Source: Marinobacter sp. 2_MG-2023 (GTDB taxonomy: Bacteria > Pseudomonadota > Gammaproteobacteria > Pseudomonadales > Oleiphilaceae). From it: 64,000 nucleotides of DNA. Within the stretch, counting starts at the first letter, position 1; every line of letters starts with the position of its first letter. Shown here in pieces: positions 62,771 through 64,000 of the stretch. The stretch covers positions 682,001 through 746,000 of the forward strand of contig NZ_JAUOPH010000001.1 in the NCBI RefSeq assembly GCF_030546935.1, written 5' to 3'. The position numbers and the translations under genes are program-made. The notes below the pieces were generated by a model that was not told where the DNA came from, searched no databases, and saw nothing but the letters and a program-made list of their open reading frames with translations.

Positions 62771-63580
62771 TTAACCAAACACCCGGTCGATGGCTCGCAC
62801 CAGGCGCCCTCTGCTGGCTCTTTCCCGGGCCGGCGCCACTTGCTGGCATGGACCCGCAGACTTGAGTAAGCCCTCATCAACATGCAGGCTTGCTGAACTC
62901 ATATCGGTTGCTACTTCTACCACCACACCCGGTGTCCAGAGCTCCCCGCGCTCACTCCGGTGTAGCGACAGCAGTGGCGTGGGCAGGCTGAAGCGTTCCA
63001 ACATCAGGGGCTCGGTCCTGCGATTAATAATCGTGACCGGTGTCACCGCCCGCCATGGCCGCTTTGGCACTGCCTCCAGCACTAGCCGGCCAAAGTTTGA
63101 CGACGCATAGCACAGCTCGCCTTCCATGGTGTTTCGCCCCACCCAAGTAAGAGAAGGAACCTCTAGGGGAATTTCGGTGAGAAGCGTCTGACTCTGCCCG
63201 ACACAGACTTTCATCCAGACAACCGTTCCCACGTAGATGGTACAGCGGGCACCGCCGGGAATGGTCAATGGGTGATAAGGACGAATGACCGTCGGAAGGT
63301 TAGCCACCGCCGGTACGAAAGTAACCGTTGACGAATCGCCCTCCCGGATAAAGCGCTGCAAAGATGCGCTTGTATGTGGCAGGTGATGGCCTATGGACTC
63401 GGTCCAGCCCACTGGGTCGGTTTCCGGCTCCCGGGTTTCCGTGCGCACTTGCCATTCTTTATCCAGTAGGGTGACCCACAACCGAACATGCCCAAGCCTA
63501 TGGTGCTGGGTTTGGCCAGACAAAAGCTGATAGGGTTGAGCCCATTCACCGTCACGCCGGCTTTCGGTTTCAGTATCCAT
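62771..63580 (-). CDS. Uncharacterised protein upstream of MscS
   Basis: 269-aa soluble protein, mostly beta (IPGGARCTIYVGTVVWMKV, GELCYASSNFGRLVLEAVP). May belong to the DUF432 family, but I am not sure. ATG at 63580 used; longer frame to 63637 lacks support. First gene of the six-gene operon, 24 bp before mscS. Confidence 0.6.
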   Translation of the reverse strand: MDTETESRRDGEWAQPYQLLSGQTQHHRLGHVRLWVTLLDKEWQVRTETREPETDPVGWTESIGHHLPHTSASLQRFIREGDSSTVTFVPAVANLPTVIRPYHPLTIPGGARCTIYVGTVVWMKVCVGQSQTLLTEIPLEVPSLTWVGRNTMEGELCYASSNFGRLVLEAVPKRPWRAVTPVTIINRRTEPLMLERFSLPTPLLSLHRSERGELWTPGVVVEVATDMSSASLHVDEGLLKSAGPCQQVAPARERASRGRLVRAIDRVFG

Positions 63581-63736
63581 AAACGCTGTAAATCTCCGAC
63601 GAATACTGCAGGTAAAGTTGGAACAACTATAATCCAATCAGCGACCCTGGGCGAATATCCAACTATGTGATTTTATTACCTCAGTGCGATGTAATTACCC
63701 TTACATTCAAAGCCGGAAACCGATACGGAACAGACT

Positions 63737-64000
63737 ATGACGCAACTGGTATGGTTCAGAAACGACCTGCGAATAGCCGACAACGCCGCCCTCACCGCCG
63801 CCTGCAAAGAATCCCGAGCAGCGGGCGGTAACACAGGCGTTCGAGCCTGTTTCATTCTGACGCCCGCGCAATGGCAGGAGCACGACTGGTCACCGGCGCG
63901 GGTTCAGTTCGTTGTTGCCCACGCTAACGCTCTGGCTGAGCAACTGGCAGAGCTCGGTATACCGCTTACGTTTATCGAGGCTGAACGTTTCAGCGACAGC
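63737..64000 (+). CDS. phrB: Deoxyribodipyrimidine photolyase (3' end cut off by window edge)
   Basis: Blue-light enzyme that repairs pyrimidine dimers. The first 88 residues are in the window and show MTQLVWFRNDLRIADNAAL, the standard photolyase N-terminus, and FILTPAQWQEHDWSPARVQF, which fits the class I type. The rest is outside the window. Divergent from the six-gene operon. Confidence 0.88.
   Translation, partial: MTQLVWFRNDLRIADNAALTAACKESRAAGGNTGVRACFILTPAQWQEHDWSPARVQFVVAHANALAEQLAELGIPLTFIEAERFSDS

Noticed and set aside
1..64000. CRISPR array, prophage, toxin-antitoxin or restriction system
   Set aside because: No direct-repeat/spacer array, phage structural genes, or paired toxin and antitoxin genes were found.

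Overview
The window looks like a stretch of chromosome from a marine gammaproteobacterium, most like Marinobacter or a close relative. This rests on protein families and gene order (ffh/ypjD/corC-type block, rpsP-rimM-trmD-rplS, xerD-dsbC-hom-thrC, minCDE), two TRAP carboxylate-type transport clusters, and mid-50s GC by eye. No rRNA, tRNA, CRISPR array or complete insertion sequence was seen.

Layout. (1) 1-11.3 kb: housekeeping block on the minus strand, ffh, rpsP-rimM-trmD-rplS, xerD, dsbC, hom and thrC (cut by the window start), with ypjD, a CorC-type transporter gene and a Yip1-family gene divergent from ffh. (2) 11.4-27.8 kb: DUF1631 protein, TonB-like protein, grxD, argF, an orphan ABC ATPase, glpK, an RstAB-like two-component system, a SlyD-like isomerase coupled to an acetyl-CoA hydrolase/transferase, an aldo-keto reductase, and an overlapping glycosyltransferase/PAP2 pair. 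(3) 27.8-35.5 kb: dinB with a LexA box, divergent from a DUF1244-hopJ-minC-minD-minE run, then DUF2804, START, CBS and PhoH proteins. (4) 35.5-42.1 kb: a TAXI-type TRAP transporter followed by a DctB/DctD pair, with a sigma-54 promoter motif in front of the binding-protein gene. (5) 42.5-49.1 kb: a DctPQM-type TRAP transporter, an amidase, a TauE-family exporter and an FCD-type GntR regulator. A perfect 16-bp GTATAC-centred palindrome and a related imperfect one lie upstream of the exporter and of dctP.

(6) 49.1-53.4 kb is the accessory part. It is a head-to-tail row of small plus-strand genes (small membrane protein, lipoprotein, GNAT acetyltransferase, unknown protein, NADPH-FMN reductase, thioesterase, DUF421). 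Several are separated by related GC-rich inverted repeats that often overlap the stop codon of the gene before. These resemble integron attC sites with no integrase gene in the window, that is, a small integrase-less cassette cluster. (7) 53.4-57.4 kb: a Bcr/CflA efflux pump and a divergent TetR regulator with two palindromic operators between them, then a YHYH-motif lipoprotein and two membrane proteins of unknown role. (8) 57.4-64 kb: AMP nucleosidase facing a tight six-gene minus-strand operon (unknown protein, MscS channel, RimB-like retropepsin, RimK-like ATP-grasp ligase, AstE/aspartoacylase-like deacylase, YjbQ), then the start of a photolyase gene.

All functional calls are from reading the translated sequence; no database search was run. 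Start codons were shifted from the longest reading frame where a Shine-Dalgarno sequence or family length favoured it.
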